A stretch of DNA of 64,000 nucleotides from Rhynochetos jubatus (lineage: Eukaryota > Chordata > Aves > Eurypygiformes > Rhynochetidae), in the NCBI GenBank assembly GCA_027574665.1, contig CM050649.1:60354150-60418149 (forward strand), written 5' to 3'. Positions 44,449 to 55,689 of the stretch are shown piece after piece; position 1 is the first letter of the stretch; each line of letters opens with the position of its first letter. The position numbers were made by a program, and so were the translations under genes. The notes under the pieces were generated by a model that saw only the letters and a program-made list of their open reading frames with translations, was not told where the DNA came from and made no database searches.

Positions 44449-45280
44449 CATAGAATCATAGAATGGTTTGGGTTGGAAAGGACCTTAAAGACCATCTAGT
44501 TCCAACCCCCCTGCCATGGGCAGGGACACCCTCCACTAGGCCAGGTTGCTCAAAGCATCATCCAGCCTGGCCTTGAAGACAGCCAGGAATGGGGCATCCA
44601 CAACTTCTCTGGGCAACCTGTTCCAGTGCTTTACCACCCTGTCCATGAAGAATTTCTTCCTGATATCTAGTCTAAATCTACCTGCTTTCAATTCAAACCT
44701 GTTACCCCTTGTCCTGTCTCTACAGAGCCTTGTAAAAAGTGCCCCCAGCTTTCTTGTATGCCCCCTTCAGGTACTGGAAGGCTGCAATAAGGTCTGTCCA
44801 GAGCCTTCTCTTCTCCAGGCTTAACAAGCCCAACTCTCTCAGTCTATCCCCATAGGAGAGGTGCTCCAGCCCTCTGACCATCTTCGTGGCCTCCTCTGGA
44901 CTCTCTCTAACCAGTCAATATCCTTCTTATGTTGAGGTCTCCACAGCTGTATGCAGTACTCCAGGTGGGGTCTCAGAAGAGCTGAGTAGACGGGGACAAT
45001 CACATCCCTCAACCTGCTGGCCACAATTCTCCTGATAAAGCTCAGGATACGATTGGCTTTCTGGGCTGCCAGCGCACACCGCTGGCTTATGCTCAGCTTT
45101 TCATCCACCATTACCCCCAAGTCCTTCTCCTCAGGGCTTCTCTCTGTCCATTCCTCACCCAGCCTGTACTTGTATTTGGGATTGCCCTGACCCAGGTGCT
45201 GGACCTTGCACTTGGCCTTGTTGAACTTCATGAGGTTGACAGTGGCCCACCTCTCCAGCCTGTCAAGGTCCCTCTGAATG
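44449..45280 (-). mobile_element. Inner CR1 A, inserted into the outer CR1
   Basis: A minus-strand CR1 of a different subtype from its host, about 830 nt long and 5'-truncated. Read on the - strand it covers ORF2 from [20 protein letters not shown] through DEKLSISQRCALAAQKANRI and ALLRPHLEYCIQLW to the C-terminal and 3' UTR blocks, ending in the ATTCTATG-type tail at 44449. Both sides are flanked by pieces of the outer element. I could not define a clean target-site duplication, as is usual for CR1. Confidence 0.92.
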
Positions 45281-45480
45281 GGGACATCATTCACACATTT
45301 TCTAAACACCTCCAGGGAAGGTGATGAAACCACTTCCCTGGGCAGCCTGTTACAGTACCTGACAACCCTTTCAGTGAAGAAATTTTTCCTAATATCCGAT
45401 CTAAATCTCTCCTGGTGCAACTTGAGGCCATTTCCTCTAATCCTATCACTTGTCACTTGGGAGAAGATACCAACACCCAC
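44839..45480 (-). pseudogene. Chimeric CR1 ORF2 reading frame across a nested insertion
   Basis: A 213-codon open frame on the - strand. Its first about 65 residues (to SPSLEVFRKC) are the ORF2 C-terminus of the outer CR1. From about residue 68 ([11 protein letters not shown]) it continues in frame into the mid-ORF2 of inner CR1 A, through the RT thumb-like region to PHLEYCIQLW, and ends after a frameshift-like stretch ([10 protein letters not shown]). The order is the reverse of a normal ORF2 (C-terminus before the middle), so it is not a functional protein. The RT active-site segment is absent. The in-frame fusion is an accident of insertion. Confidence 0.85.
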
Positions 45481-45634
45481 CTCTCTGTAACCTCTATTCA
45501 GGTTAAATGTTATCTCTAAACTGGTGGAGAGCCAATAACCATCTCCCCTGAGCCTCCATCAGGCTAAACGCCAGTTCACTCAGATATTCCTGACAGGACT
45601 TGTGCTCCAGCCCCTTCACCAGCTTAATTGGTAG
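45281..45634 (-). mobile_element. Outer CR1, segment 2
   Basis: Continuation of the outer minus-strand CR1 after inner element A. It resumes at CACATTTTCTAAACACCTCC and includes CTTGAGGCCATTTCCTCTAA and CACCTCTCTGTAACCTC. It runs to CCAGCCCCTTCACCAGCTTA, where the plus-strand CR1 B begins. The encoded ORF2 C-terminal block (DRIRGNGLKLHQERF, KNFFTERVVRYCNRLPREVV) is recognisable. The next expected block, CCCTTCTCTGGACACGC, is found only at 47229 onward. Confidence 0.92.
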
Positions 45635-47226
45635 AGTAAGGATGACTCTTCCTTGGTGGAGGAGGAGCAGGGTAGAGATCAGCTGGGCAAACTTGACACT
45701 CACAGATCCATGGGGCTTAATGGGATGCACCCACAAGTGCTGAGAGACCTGGCAGATGTTATTGCTAAGCCACTGTCCATCATCTTTGAAAGATCCTGCA
45801 GAACAGGAGAGATGCCTGAGGACTGGAGAAAAGCCAATGTCACTCCAGTCTTCAAAAAGGACAAGAAGAAGGACCCAGTAAACTACAGGCCACTCAGCCT
45901 CACCTCCATCCCTGGAAAAGTGATGGAACAGCTCATTCTGGATATCATCTCCAAGCATCTGGAGGAAAAGAAGGTTGTCAGGAGTAGTCAACATTGATTC
46001 ACCAAGGAGAAATTGCTTGCCCAATCTGGTAGCCTTCTATGATGGCATGACTAGCTGGGTGGACGAGGAGAGAGCAGTGGATGTTGTCTACCTCAACTTC
46101 AGCGAGGCTTTTGACACTGTCTCCCGTAACATCCTCATAGATAAGCTTGGGAAATGTGGGTTAGATGGGTTAACAGTGAGGTGGATTGAGAACTGGCTGA
46201 ATGGCAGAACTCAGTGGGTTCTGATCGGTGGTGCAGAGTCTAGCTGGAAGCCTGTGGCTAGTGGGGTTTCTCAGGGGTTGGTACTGAGTCCAGTCCTGTT
46301 TAACATCTTCATTGATGATCTGGATGAGGGGACAGAGTGTACCCTCAGTAAGTTTGCTGATGATACCAAACTGGGAGGAGTGGCTGATACACCAGAAGGC
46401 TGTCTTCAGCGAGACCTGGACAGGCTGGAGAATTGGGCAGAGAGGAACCTAATGAGGTTAAACAAGGACAAGTGTAGAGTCCTGCACCTGGGAAGGAATA
46501 ACCCCATGCACCAATACAGGCTGGGGGCTGACCTGCTGGAAAGCAGCTCTGCAGAGAAGGACCTGGGAGTGCTGGTGGACAGCAAGTTAACCATGAGCCA
46601 GCAATGTGCACTTGTGGCCATGAAGACCAATTCTTCATGGGTGCATTAAGAAGAGTGTGGCCAGCAGGTCGAGGGAGGTCATCCTCCCTCTCTACTGTGC
46701 CTTGGTGAGGTCACATCTGGAGTCCTGTGTCCAGTTCTGGGCTCCTCAGTTCAAGAAAGACAGGGAACTAATGGAGAGAGTCCAGAGGAGGGCTACAAAG
46801 ATGGTTAGAGGACTGGATCATCTACCTTATGAGGAAATGCTGAGAAAGTTGTGTTTGTTTATCCTGGAGAAGAGGAGACTGAGAGGGGGTCTCATCAATC
46901 ATTATCAATATCTAAAGGGTGGGTGTCAGGAGGATGGGACCAGGCTCTTCTCAGTGATGTCCAGTGACAGGACTAGGGGCAATGACTATAAACTGGAAAA
47001 CAGAAGGTTCAACCTGGACATGATGAAACCCTTCTTCCCTGTGAGGGTAACAGAGCACTGGAACAGGCTGCCCAGAGAGGTGATGAAGTATCCTTCTCTG
47101 GAGATACTCCAAACCCGCCTGGACATGTTCCTATGTGATCTACTCTAGGTGATTCTGCTCTGGCACAGGGGTTGGACTAGATGATCTCTAGAGGTCCCTT
47201 CCAACCATGGCCATTCTGTGATTCAC
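45635..47226 (+). mobile_element. Inner CR1 B, plus strand, inserted into the outer CR1
   Basis: About 1.6 kb of CR1 in the opposite orientation to its host. It runs from within ORF2 (upstream of the RT fingers, SMGLNGMHPQVLRDLADVI) to the full 3' end (GGTTGGACTAGATGATCTCT, then CCATTCTGTGATTC at 47212-47225). It is 5'-truncated. On the left it abuts the outer CR1 at CCAGCTTAATTG and on the right the outer CR1 resumes at CTGCCCTTCTCTGGACACGC. It is the longest ORF2 remnant in the window. Confidence 0.94.
45653..47148 (+). pseudogene. CR1 ORF2 reverse transcriptase remnant (element B)
   Basis: Decayed ORF2 of a non-LTR retrotransposon. Its intact ancestor would carry an endonuclease and a reverse transcriptase acting in target-primed reverse transcription. 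Visible blocks are RT fingers (KKANVTPVFKKDKK-like, [19 protein letters not shown]), palm ([15 protein letters not shown]), [20 protein letters not shown], and the catalytic FADD box ([12 protein letters not shown]), followed by the thumb and the C-terminal domain to LLCDLL-type residues. Lesions are a TGA at 45995-45997 where a glycine codon is usual (SSQHGFTK context), a frameshift at about 46005-46020, and another at about 46630-46650. The usual PQG of the RT is SQG here. The endonuclease is missing through 5' truncation. Confidence 0.93.
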
Positions 47227-48179
47227 TGCCCTTCTCTGGACACGCTTCAACACCTCAATGCCTTTTTTTGTAGTGAGGAGCCCAAAACTGAACACAGTAT
47301 TCAAGGTGCAGCCTCACCAGTGCCAGGCACAGGGGTACAATCAGTTCCCTAGTCCTGCTGGGCACACGGTTCCTGATACAGGCCAGAATGCCATTGGCTG
47401 CCTTGGCCACCTGGGCACACTGCTGGCTCATATTCAGCTGGCTGTCAACCAACACTCCCAGGTCTTTTTCCGACAGGCAGCTTTCCATGCACTCGTCCCC
47501 AAGCCTGTAGCATTGCATAGGGTTGTTGTCACCCATGTGCAGGAATTCACACTTGCCTTGTTGAACCTCATGCAGTTTCCCCCATTACATTAATATCCAG
47601 ATCCCTCTGTAGAGCCTTCCTACACTCAGGCAGATCAACATTTCCATCCAACTTGGTGTCATCTGCAAACTTACTGAGGGTGCACTCAATCCCCTCATCC
47701 AGATCATCGATAAAGATATTAAACAGAACTGGCTCCAATATTGAGCCCTGGGGAACACCACTTGTGACTGGGCACCAACTGGATTTAACTCCATTCACCA
47801 CCACTCTTCGAGCATGGCTATCCAGACAGTTTTTTACCCAGTGAAGAGTATGCCTATCCAAGTCATGAGCAGCCAGTTTCTCCAGGAGAATGCTGTGGGA
47901 AACAGTGTGAAAAGCTTTACTAAAGTCCAGGTCGACAGCATCCACAGCCTTTCCCTCATCCACTAAGCAGGTCACCTTGTCATGAAAGATCAGGTTAGTC
48001 AAGCAGGACTTCCATAAACCCATGCTGACTGGATCTGATCACCTGGTTGTCCCATACGTGCCATGTGATGGCACTCAAGATGATCTGCTCCATAATCTTC
48101 CCCATCACTGAGCTCAGACTGACATGCCTGTAGTTCCCCGGATCCTCCTTCTGACCCTTCTTGTAGATGGGCATCACAT
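47227..48179 (-). mobile_element. Outer CR1, segment 3 (5'-most retained part)
   Basis: Third piece of the outer minus-strand CR1, resuming at CCCTTCTCTGGACACGCTTC and running through CCCAGGTCTTTTTCCGACAG and CTGAGCCCTGGGGAACACCA. It ends at CTTGTAGATGGGCATCACA, where unique sequence begins. The three outer segments together give about 1.4 kb, collinear with a single 5'-truncated CR1 in which two younger copies have landed. Confidence 0.93.
47255..48177 (-). pseudogene. CR1 ORF2 reverse transcriptase remnant (outer element)
   Basis: Decayed RT of the outer CR1. Readable blocks on the - strand are [80 protein letters not shown] and SKFADDTKL, so the PQG and FADD motifs survive. These blocks are split over several frames: one frame ends at about 47995 near CLTNLIF, another near the [11 protein letters not shown] region at about 47570. 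The domain continues in another frame ([20 protein letters not shown]) toward 47255. Confidence 0.9.
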
Positions 48180-50084
48180 ACCTTAGAATAAGTGAAATAT
48201 CATATTCTACTAAATCATGGAGGCAATCAATTTAGATATTGTTATTTTATCTGTATTTAATGTTTTTTTTTTTTTCAATTCCCAACTGAAATATTTATTT
48301 ATTCTTGTTTAATCCCTTATTCACATTGCTTCTCCTTTTAGTTCATTTTCTTCATCTAATTAACATTTCACATCTCTTAATTTCTTTCCTGGATTTGAGC
48401 AATTTAGTCTTATTAGCACTTCAAAAATCAGAGTGAGAACTTAGAGAAGATTGCTTAATTATGTGAGTAGTTAATTTGCCTTTGCATAGAAATTTATACA
48501 TAGTAAGCGGTCTTTAACCTTTTAAAATTTTGTATGAAGATTACAGTATGAAAGAATTAATTATTTTTTTTTTACTAATTTTTCTTGCACTTTTTAAAGC
48601 AAATTAGGAGTTAAATAATGTACTTAAGTATATGCTTTTATCAAAGCCTTGTTTAAAACTAGTAATATGCCACAGATCCCTTAACACTTTATCTCTTCAT
48701 CTAATACACTCATAAATCATAGCTATCTATCAAAGTCTTAGCTTGAAAAGAGGGAATTGTTGTAAGGATGTTCCAAGTCAATTCATAAACTTGGCAGTGT
48801 ATTGTTTATACCCCTTGGGAAAAGCCTTGTCAAATGTCTAACCTAAATCTGTATAAGAAATTCAGATAGTGTTTTGTTGTCTTCTTTTAGAGTTTTTACT
48901 TCATAGTTGACTGATTTTAGTTTTACAAGGAGATTATGATAAGGTCCTGGGCACCCAGATACAAGTGCTCTGTTCTTTCATCTTTCAAAGGAGTAATATA
49001 TGAGTGCAGCTACCAAGCAAAAAGTGGCAGAGATGACTTTAAGTCATAAAAATACTCTACTCCTGGAAATTAACCCATCCAGTCTAGTGAAGAGTTGCAA
49101 GCAGTGATTTTTTCCTATACAAGCAACTCGGAGAAGGAGAGGAAAAGGGAGACAATTCTAACAAAAACTTAGTTCAACAAGGGTCCAAAATGTTTAAGGT
49201 ATTTAAAGTAAGTACAATGCTACTTAGACTTGTGCTGTCTGCAGACCAGACTGTGGATGCATGTAGGTACATCCTACTGTACTTGATAGGAATAGTTCAT
49301 TAAATGTCTTTAAAATGCCTGTCCAATGGCTCTGACTCACAAAAAATGTTCTGTTCAAAATCCAGCTGGAGTACAAGTCACGGTGTCTCCAATTCATCCT
49401 CTCCTCCTGGGTTCTCCACCTCGTTTGCTGTATAGCCTGTTCAGTTTTCTCTGAAGCACAGTTTTCCTGAATGAGCAGTTTACAGCCTGATGTATTAACT
49501 AAGACAGAATTTGTGCATGTTTCTTTTTAAAAAGTCAGGATGACTTAGTAACATCTTCAGAAGTCAGCATGTGGTAAGGATCAGAATCTCCGAGGGAAGG
49601 GACTGCACTGGAAGAAGGACAAACCTCTTCCTCAAAGAAAGTCATCGCTACTAAGGGAACAAAACTGTACATCCCAACTTGATAAAGTAGTCTAGTAAGG
49701 AGAGTTTGAGTAATATATTCTTCTGTAAATTATTTCTTTTTAAAAAATGAAATCTGTAGAGACTGAAACCCTTTGTGAACAGATTCAGTGAAAAAAAATA
49801 TTATTTTGATTTTTCCATTTTGAAACCTTTTAAAATAATGAAAATATAATGTTTTCCTTTCCCTCTTTAAAAGGAGAATTTTATCTAGGGCAAATGCAAA
49901 TTATTTGTTTGACCTTTAATAGTTCTGCAAAAACTAAACCAGATATATTTCTAATCATACCACTTTTTTCTCTTCTAACCTAATTAAAAAATTCAGTGCC
50001 ACAACCAAAGAATCAGTTTCTTGTACAGCTCTGCTTAGGATTCTAAGTCCCATTGAGTTTCAATGAGTCTTTGTGTTTGATACT

Positions 50085-50120
50085 GTCCCACTGAAGTCAA
50101 TGGGTGCAGGATGAATCCCT
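50085..50120. repeat. Possible ancient amniote interspersed-repeat relic
   Basis: The string CCACTGAAGTCAATGGGTGC followed by AGGAT resembles a phrase I recall recurring in reptile and bird genomes as part of an old dispersed repeat. A weaker echo (CACTTCAGTGGGAGTTCTGC) lies at about 50382-50401. The family is not identified and the assignment rests on memory of the phrase only. Confidence 0.3.
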
Positions 50121-51057
50121 TTATCCCTCACACACTTTGCAAATGCATGAGTCACACACAACATGCAGCCCGGGAAGTGAGGCTATCAGCCAGAATTGTC
50201 AGGAGTGAAGCCAACACTGCTTTGTTGATCTGCTCCTAGGAAGAGCTGTAGAAGAATGCAAATTAATCCATTCCCTTTGCTGAAATGAAAAGCACTACTT
50301 AATGTCAGTTCCAGACAAACACCCCCAAAATGCTGCTACATTCTAATTTACCAGTCTATGTTTTATAATGACTGTAAAACCACTTCAGTGGGAGTTCTGC
50401 TTTATTTTTATTAGCATCTTTAGCAGGTGAAAAAGAAATATTGCACAGTCTTTCTCTCTATATGGCTGCTTTGGTATACATATTTATATGACACCTTCAT
50501 TGGTTCCCCACTAGTTTAGAGATAACATTTAATAATTCTTGACAAATACAACACACACAAAAAACACCTATCAATGTTTTAGGCTTAAAATTTATGACAG
50601 TACTCGACAGAACCTAATTATACTGACAGGTGTTATTACAGTGGTTTTTAAAGTGTTACTGAAAACAAGTGGAATCCCATTAGAGCTGCTCATCTGCTTC
50701 AAGATATATTCATCTCCTCCTTGTGCAGACAGAATATGTAGAGGACCTTTGAAAACAAAAAACTTAACTAAAAATTATAGTGCTGCAGATAGTGCTATTG
50801 TAGGTGTATTTATTAATAAGAAATCAGCAATAAAAAAATATGAGATCAAACTTGTGTAATCAAAAGGAATAATTTAACAAGAACATGACCTGTTTGTACA
50901 AGGTTCAGTTTCCATTTACACATTTCAGCAAACCAACAAGGAAGGAACACTTCTCTATAATGAGCATCTTCATTGCCATGGAGCATTTTCTCTGGCTCTG
51001 TTGGATCAAAAATGAGTCTTTTAGTGACAGAGGGGTATTATGTTCAGTGTTTAGAAT

Positions 51058-51080
51058 TAATCCAGCTCTGAGCTGGATTA
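51058..51080. repeat. Perfect 10-bp inverted repeat with TAATCC half-sites
   Basis: TAATCCAGCT (51058-51067), the 3-nt loop CTG, and AGCTGGATTA (51071-51080) form an exact inverted repeat. Each arm carries TAATCC, the core recognised by K50 homeodomain proteins (OTX, CRX, PITX type). Regulatory function is inference; a small hairpin is the sequence fact. Confidence 0.8.
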
Positions 51081-54000
51081 GCTGGTCCACAGATTCTTTG
51101 GGCAGACTACCAGAGAGCAGAGGACAATGTATATAATGGAACTTGCTGAAATTATTTCCGGTCCAGATATATTCTCTTGTCCCTTCGCACTTATGAACTA
51201 CAAAAGGGAGGGATTTGAGCCTGCTGGCAAGTTAGCAAGTTCTTTGCCAAGAGTCACGAGTGCCAAATAATGACGAAGTTACATGGGTATCTTGCTTTTG
51301 TATTTAGAATTACCTGTTTCTCAGAGCTAATTATTTATCCCTTCCAGCTCTATAACACTGCCAGACCACAAACCCCTGTAACCAAATGCTTAATTAATCC
51401 CTTTAAGCCAATAAAAACAGAAAATTAAATGATGAGTAAATAAAGAGGTTGGAGGAAATTCTTTTTTTCCTGTTTTTCAGTCCAAATTTATACTTTGGAT
51501 AGTGGTACATACAATAATATATCAGTATTTTACTTTGTAGACAAGAGGGTGATGCCATCCGGACCTTACTTTCTTAGTGCCAGCCTTATGTTCTGCCTTT
51601 GCAGTATAAGGAAAGTAGGAATAAATGAATTCTGGCTTTCAAACTGGCAAAGACAGAACTTCATTCTTTACCATCCTCTTCATCTCTTAGACCCACTGAA
51701 TCTGCCAAAGGGCTGAGAGGAGGATCACCATGTCTGACACTAGTGAGAGAGCTTAAAGACACTGCATGACAACCACCCCACCCCCCTTGAGGTAGGTAAA
51801 TTAATATCGTCATTGCTTATTTACATTAATTTCTCCCTGCTTGAAAAATTCTTTTTGAAAAAGAGACATGTAGAAAAACAGGTTTAAAGATGTTTCTGAC
51901 AGCCTGGTTTGCACTAGAGAGATACTGAGAGGAACAAGAGCCATATGCAGGCCCTGAAATAGTCAACCCCATTTTGTCATGGACCCCTGTGGCAGAGTGG
52001 GTGATTTTTTGCACTGGGACATTTTGACATCTGGTGTAGTGCCAGAATTAGAGGTTCTATATATTGGTGTAAAAGCCAGCTGGAATAAACTCTGCAGCAT
52101 AAATCTATTATCGAATAAATACCCACACCAATGCTAAGCAGTAGTTGTGGCACAGAGCTCTGTCTTGCTAGTAGTTTGACTTCAGTGGAAGATAGGAATA
52201 AATTTTTTTTTTCCTCTTATTCACCCTTCTAGGCTTCTTGCAAGTGTCATTAAGACCTTTAAAAAATGAATAAAAAAGTGTTCAAAATGAGTTAACTGAG
52301 GAAAAGCACCACTTACTAAATTCTAACACCATTTTCTGGTTGGTAAATTGGTTGTTGGAGAAGATTCTGTTAAATCTAATAGAATATGTCTGATTGATAG
52401 AAAGAAGAAATAATGGAAAGGCAGTCCCTAGCCAGTCTGATTTCCTTAGTATTTCTTGGTACCACAGTAATAAATGACTCTGTTCAAATAGAGAGGTGTT
52501 GTATGTATTGTCTTTTCTGCAGTCCAAATTCACGTGTATGGATTTTTTTCTACTGGTCTTTCATTAAGATTTCCTGACAACAGAGAAAAACCAATCTTGA
52601 ACTAGAAAGTGACTTATGTTAACACCTAAATTGTTTGCTTGCAGCAACACGATGTTTAAGGTGTGCATTAATTATTCTAACCGCTTACATTGCTTGCCCA
52701 CTTTAGTCCAGTATAATTTTAGAACTATAAGTAAACCATGTCAGTTAGGCTTATTCAAGCAGATGTTAAGCAGAACTCATCCAAGAAAAGAAACAAACAA
52801 CAACAAAAAGAAGAAATAAAGAAAACCTTAAATGATTAACATTTTTTTTTTTATTTCCAGCTGTATCAAAGACTACAAGTGAAGACACTATTAAATGATG
52901 AGGTCTGTTTCTGAGCTACAATTAATTGTGCAAAATGCAAGTATCGCTTGACATACCAGTGCAATAGAAAAGTTTTTCCTCAATCTTACACTGAAATCTG
53001 CTTTCTTTTTTTTCAAGACAACTTCTTTATGTCTAGAAAACAAGGATATATACAGTATAATTATAAATATCAGATCTATCTCGTTTCCCAAAGAAGTATT
53101 CATTTTAAGACAAAAATAAAGGTATTATTTCAGATTGCAGCTTACAATTAAGAAGTGGGTGTGCAGGAGGAAGATGTACTAACAGAGAATTCTGGTGCTT
53201 TCATTACCAAAATTTCTAATGCATTTCCCAGATCAAAGTTTAGCTTGAGTGCTTCTTACAGTTTGAAACATGGAATAGCAGAAGGAAGTGATTTTCATAG
53301 TAACAATTTGATTAAGCTTCCTGCTTGTGAGAAACAAAAAATTAGATGATGGTCTCCTGTAATCAAATCCAACCAAAAATTTCTTTAAAGGGCATGCATA
53401 AATTGAACTAAATTGAAAATATGCTATGTTATGCCCTAGAATCCTTGTTTTACTCATTTCCTAGATTAAGGTCTTGGTTCACAGGCACTCTGTGATGTTC
53501 TTAGTTACATACACAAATTCCATGCATACCTAGAAACCAGGTGGTAAAGAATATGCAGAGACCAGGAATCTGGAGGTGGCTGTGGTGGTGTTTACCTGGA
53601 GTTACAACCCTTGTCCCTGGTATTTCTGTGAAACTTTAAAAAACCCCCAAAAACCAAAACCAACCACAATAGTAATGACTAAGAAAGAAATGAAAGGAAA
53701 ACGTAAGCATTTAAAATAATTCAAGGGATATTTGAGAATTGTAAAACAACTTTTGATACATTTTACATGTAAGTTTTTGAGACAACTAGATTAATTTTAG
53801 GCTACTATACAAAATATTTTGCAAGAACCATTTTATTCTGCAAGAAATAAAACATTAAACTACATCACAGATTTGTAGAAGGTCTAGATATAAACATTAG
53901 AAATAGTGGAGAAAAAACCCACGAGAAACAGAACCTTGGAAAAGAAATCTTAATGGATTTAGCACTTATAAAATATAGCTTAAAAAGCTTCTATCATAAA

Positions 54001-54740
54001 AAGGCAAAGCACTATTGACCTAAATCAGTAAACAGTGTAACACATTTTTTACTAAATTAATATGGGAATAAATACATTAGAGAAAAATGTAACTCTAAGA
54101 AAAGCATCTAGCAAAAGAGGATAGTCCTTCCTTTTAGTTGGGAATAGAGAGATATATATTTTCCTTACCTGATCCTCATCTGTGTTAAGAAAAATGGGAA
54201 AAAAAAAATCCATATAAAACTCTTTTAGGCAGTCCATAGGTCTCTGTAATGTCTCACATTTGAATTCTTTGAAGTGGAACAATAAGAGCTGATAGCTAGC
54301 CAACCGTCATAACAAAACTCCACTCTGACTTTATTGAAATCCTGTAGATAAAGCAAAGTCTCATGTACGATTTAGCACATCTAAAGAGGAAATACCTGAG
54401 TGTCTATTCATCAAAAGTTTCAAACACTTACTCTGCTCTGACTGGCATCACATGTTAAAAACATAACAAAATAACCTTCCTTATCTATTTTCCTATTACT
54501 TGTACTTACTAATTAAATAATAATGATTCATTACTTCTAATGACTTATTAATACTATTTCAATGGATTGTGTGTGCTGAGGGGAAAAAAGCAACCCTGAA
54601 TCTTATTAATACTTAGAGCCTTCACTGCACGTAAATACCATATTGTCCATAGACAAAAATAAAAAAACCACAACATCAACAATCCAGTAAATCTGTGTGT
54701 TGGGATTCAAGTACATCTACAAGCACCACTATGTATATCT

Positions 54741-55213
54741 ATAGAATCATAGAATCATAGAGTGCTTTGGGTTGGAAGGGACCTTAAAGATTATCTAGTT
54801 CCAACCCCTCTGCCATAGGCCAGGACACCCTCCACTAGACCAGGTTGCTCAGAGCCTCATCCAGCCTGGCCTTGAACACTTCCAGGGATGGGGTATCCAC
54901 AGCTTCTTTGGGAAACCTGTTCCACTGCCTCAACACCCTCTCCATGAAGAATTTTTTCCTGACATCTAATCTAAATCTCTTTGCTTTCAATTTAAATCCA
55001 TTCCCCTTTGTCCTGTCACTACAGACCTTTGTAAAAAGTCCCCCTCCAACTTTCTTGCAGGACCCTTCAGGTACTGGAAGGCTGCAAGAAGGTCTCCTCA
55101 GAGCCTTCTCTTCTCCCAACTCAAGAAGCCCAACTCTCTCTGCCTGTCTTCACAAGAGAGGTACTCCATCTTTCTGAATATCTTCATGGCCCTCCTATGG
55201 ACCCACTCTTGTC
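54741..55213 (-). mobile_element. CR1 3' part of an internally deleted element
   Basis: Minus-strand CR1 3' end starting with the ATAGAATCATAGAATCATAG tail, then GGTTGGAAGGGACCTTAAAG and the ORF2 C-terminal coding region. The C-terminus reads well on the - strand (GNGFKLKAKRFRLDVRKKFF, MERVLRQWNRFPKEAVDTPS). Similarity to the usual contiguous ORF2 stops at about 55213 (CCTATGGACCCACTCTTG). The next bases belong to the start of ORF2, so about half of ORF2 is missing between the two. Confidence 0.93.
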
Positions 55214-55460
55214 TCTTCCCTCCTTTTTAATCCTGACCCATATGTTCTCAGGTGGGTCCTCATGAATCCCCAGGTGAAGCTCCATACACTCCAGCTGGTC
55301 ATTGACATAGAGGATTACACTCCCTCCTCATTTCCCCTCTCTGTTCTTCCTAAAGAACTTGTATCCTTCCATACCAATGCTCCAGTCATAGGAGTTTTCA
55401 CACCACATCTCTGTGATGCCAGTAAGATTGTAACCCTGCAGAAGTGTGCACATCTCTGAC
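55214..55460 (-). pseudogene. CR1 ORF2 endonuclease N-terminus remnant
   Basis: Read on the - strand, this encodes the start of the exonuclease/endonuclease/phosphatase-type domain that nicks target DNA. Visible are a GITEMW block carrying the conserved glutamate, then WSIGMEGYKFFRKNREGK, a stop codon, GGSVILYVNDQLECMELHLG and NIWVRIKK. The catalytic core beyond WVRI is deleted, and the frame runs into the ORF2 C-terminal region of the 3' part. Confidence 0.85.
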
Positions 55461-55689
55461 TTCTTCTGTTTATGCCCCATGCTACGTGTGTTTGCTTAGG
55501 AGCACTTAAAATTGGGCCCCTGATGGATCTGATTTACTGACTGGAGTGGATGGAATTCCTTTGTGGTGCTCTTCAGGTGCCCTCCTGATGATCTGTGATC
55601 CTTTTCCAGGCTCTGGGTATTTATTGCTGGCACTGGCATCAAACTGGTAGGAGTGGGATGGACTGAGGTTCCTCTCCCTCAGCAACAGT

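Larger units (their letters stand above)
48180..54740. other. Intergenic region, no recognisable gene
   Basis: About 6.5 kb of AT-rich sequence with only short frames, the longest about 106 codons at 50539-50859 with no recognisable domain. Points of note are a stretch resembling an old amniote repeat (about 50045-50125) and a perfect palindrome with homeodomain-type half-sites (51058-51080). Confidence 0.72.

Noticed and set aside
45503-46024. Minus-strand 173-codon frame
   Set aside because: Antisense of CR1 B ORF2 running into the sense remnant of the outer CR1; not a gene.
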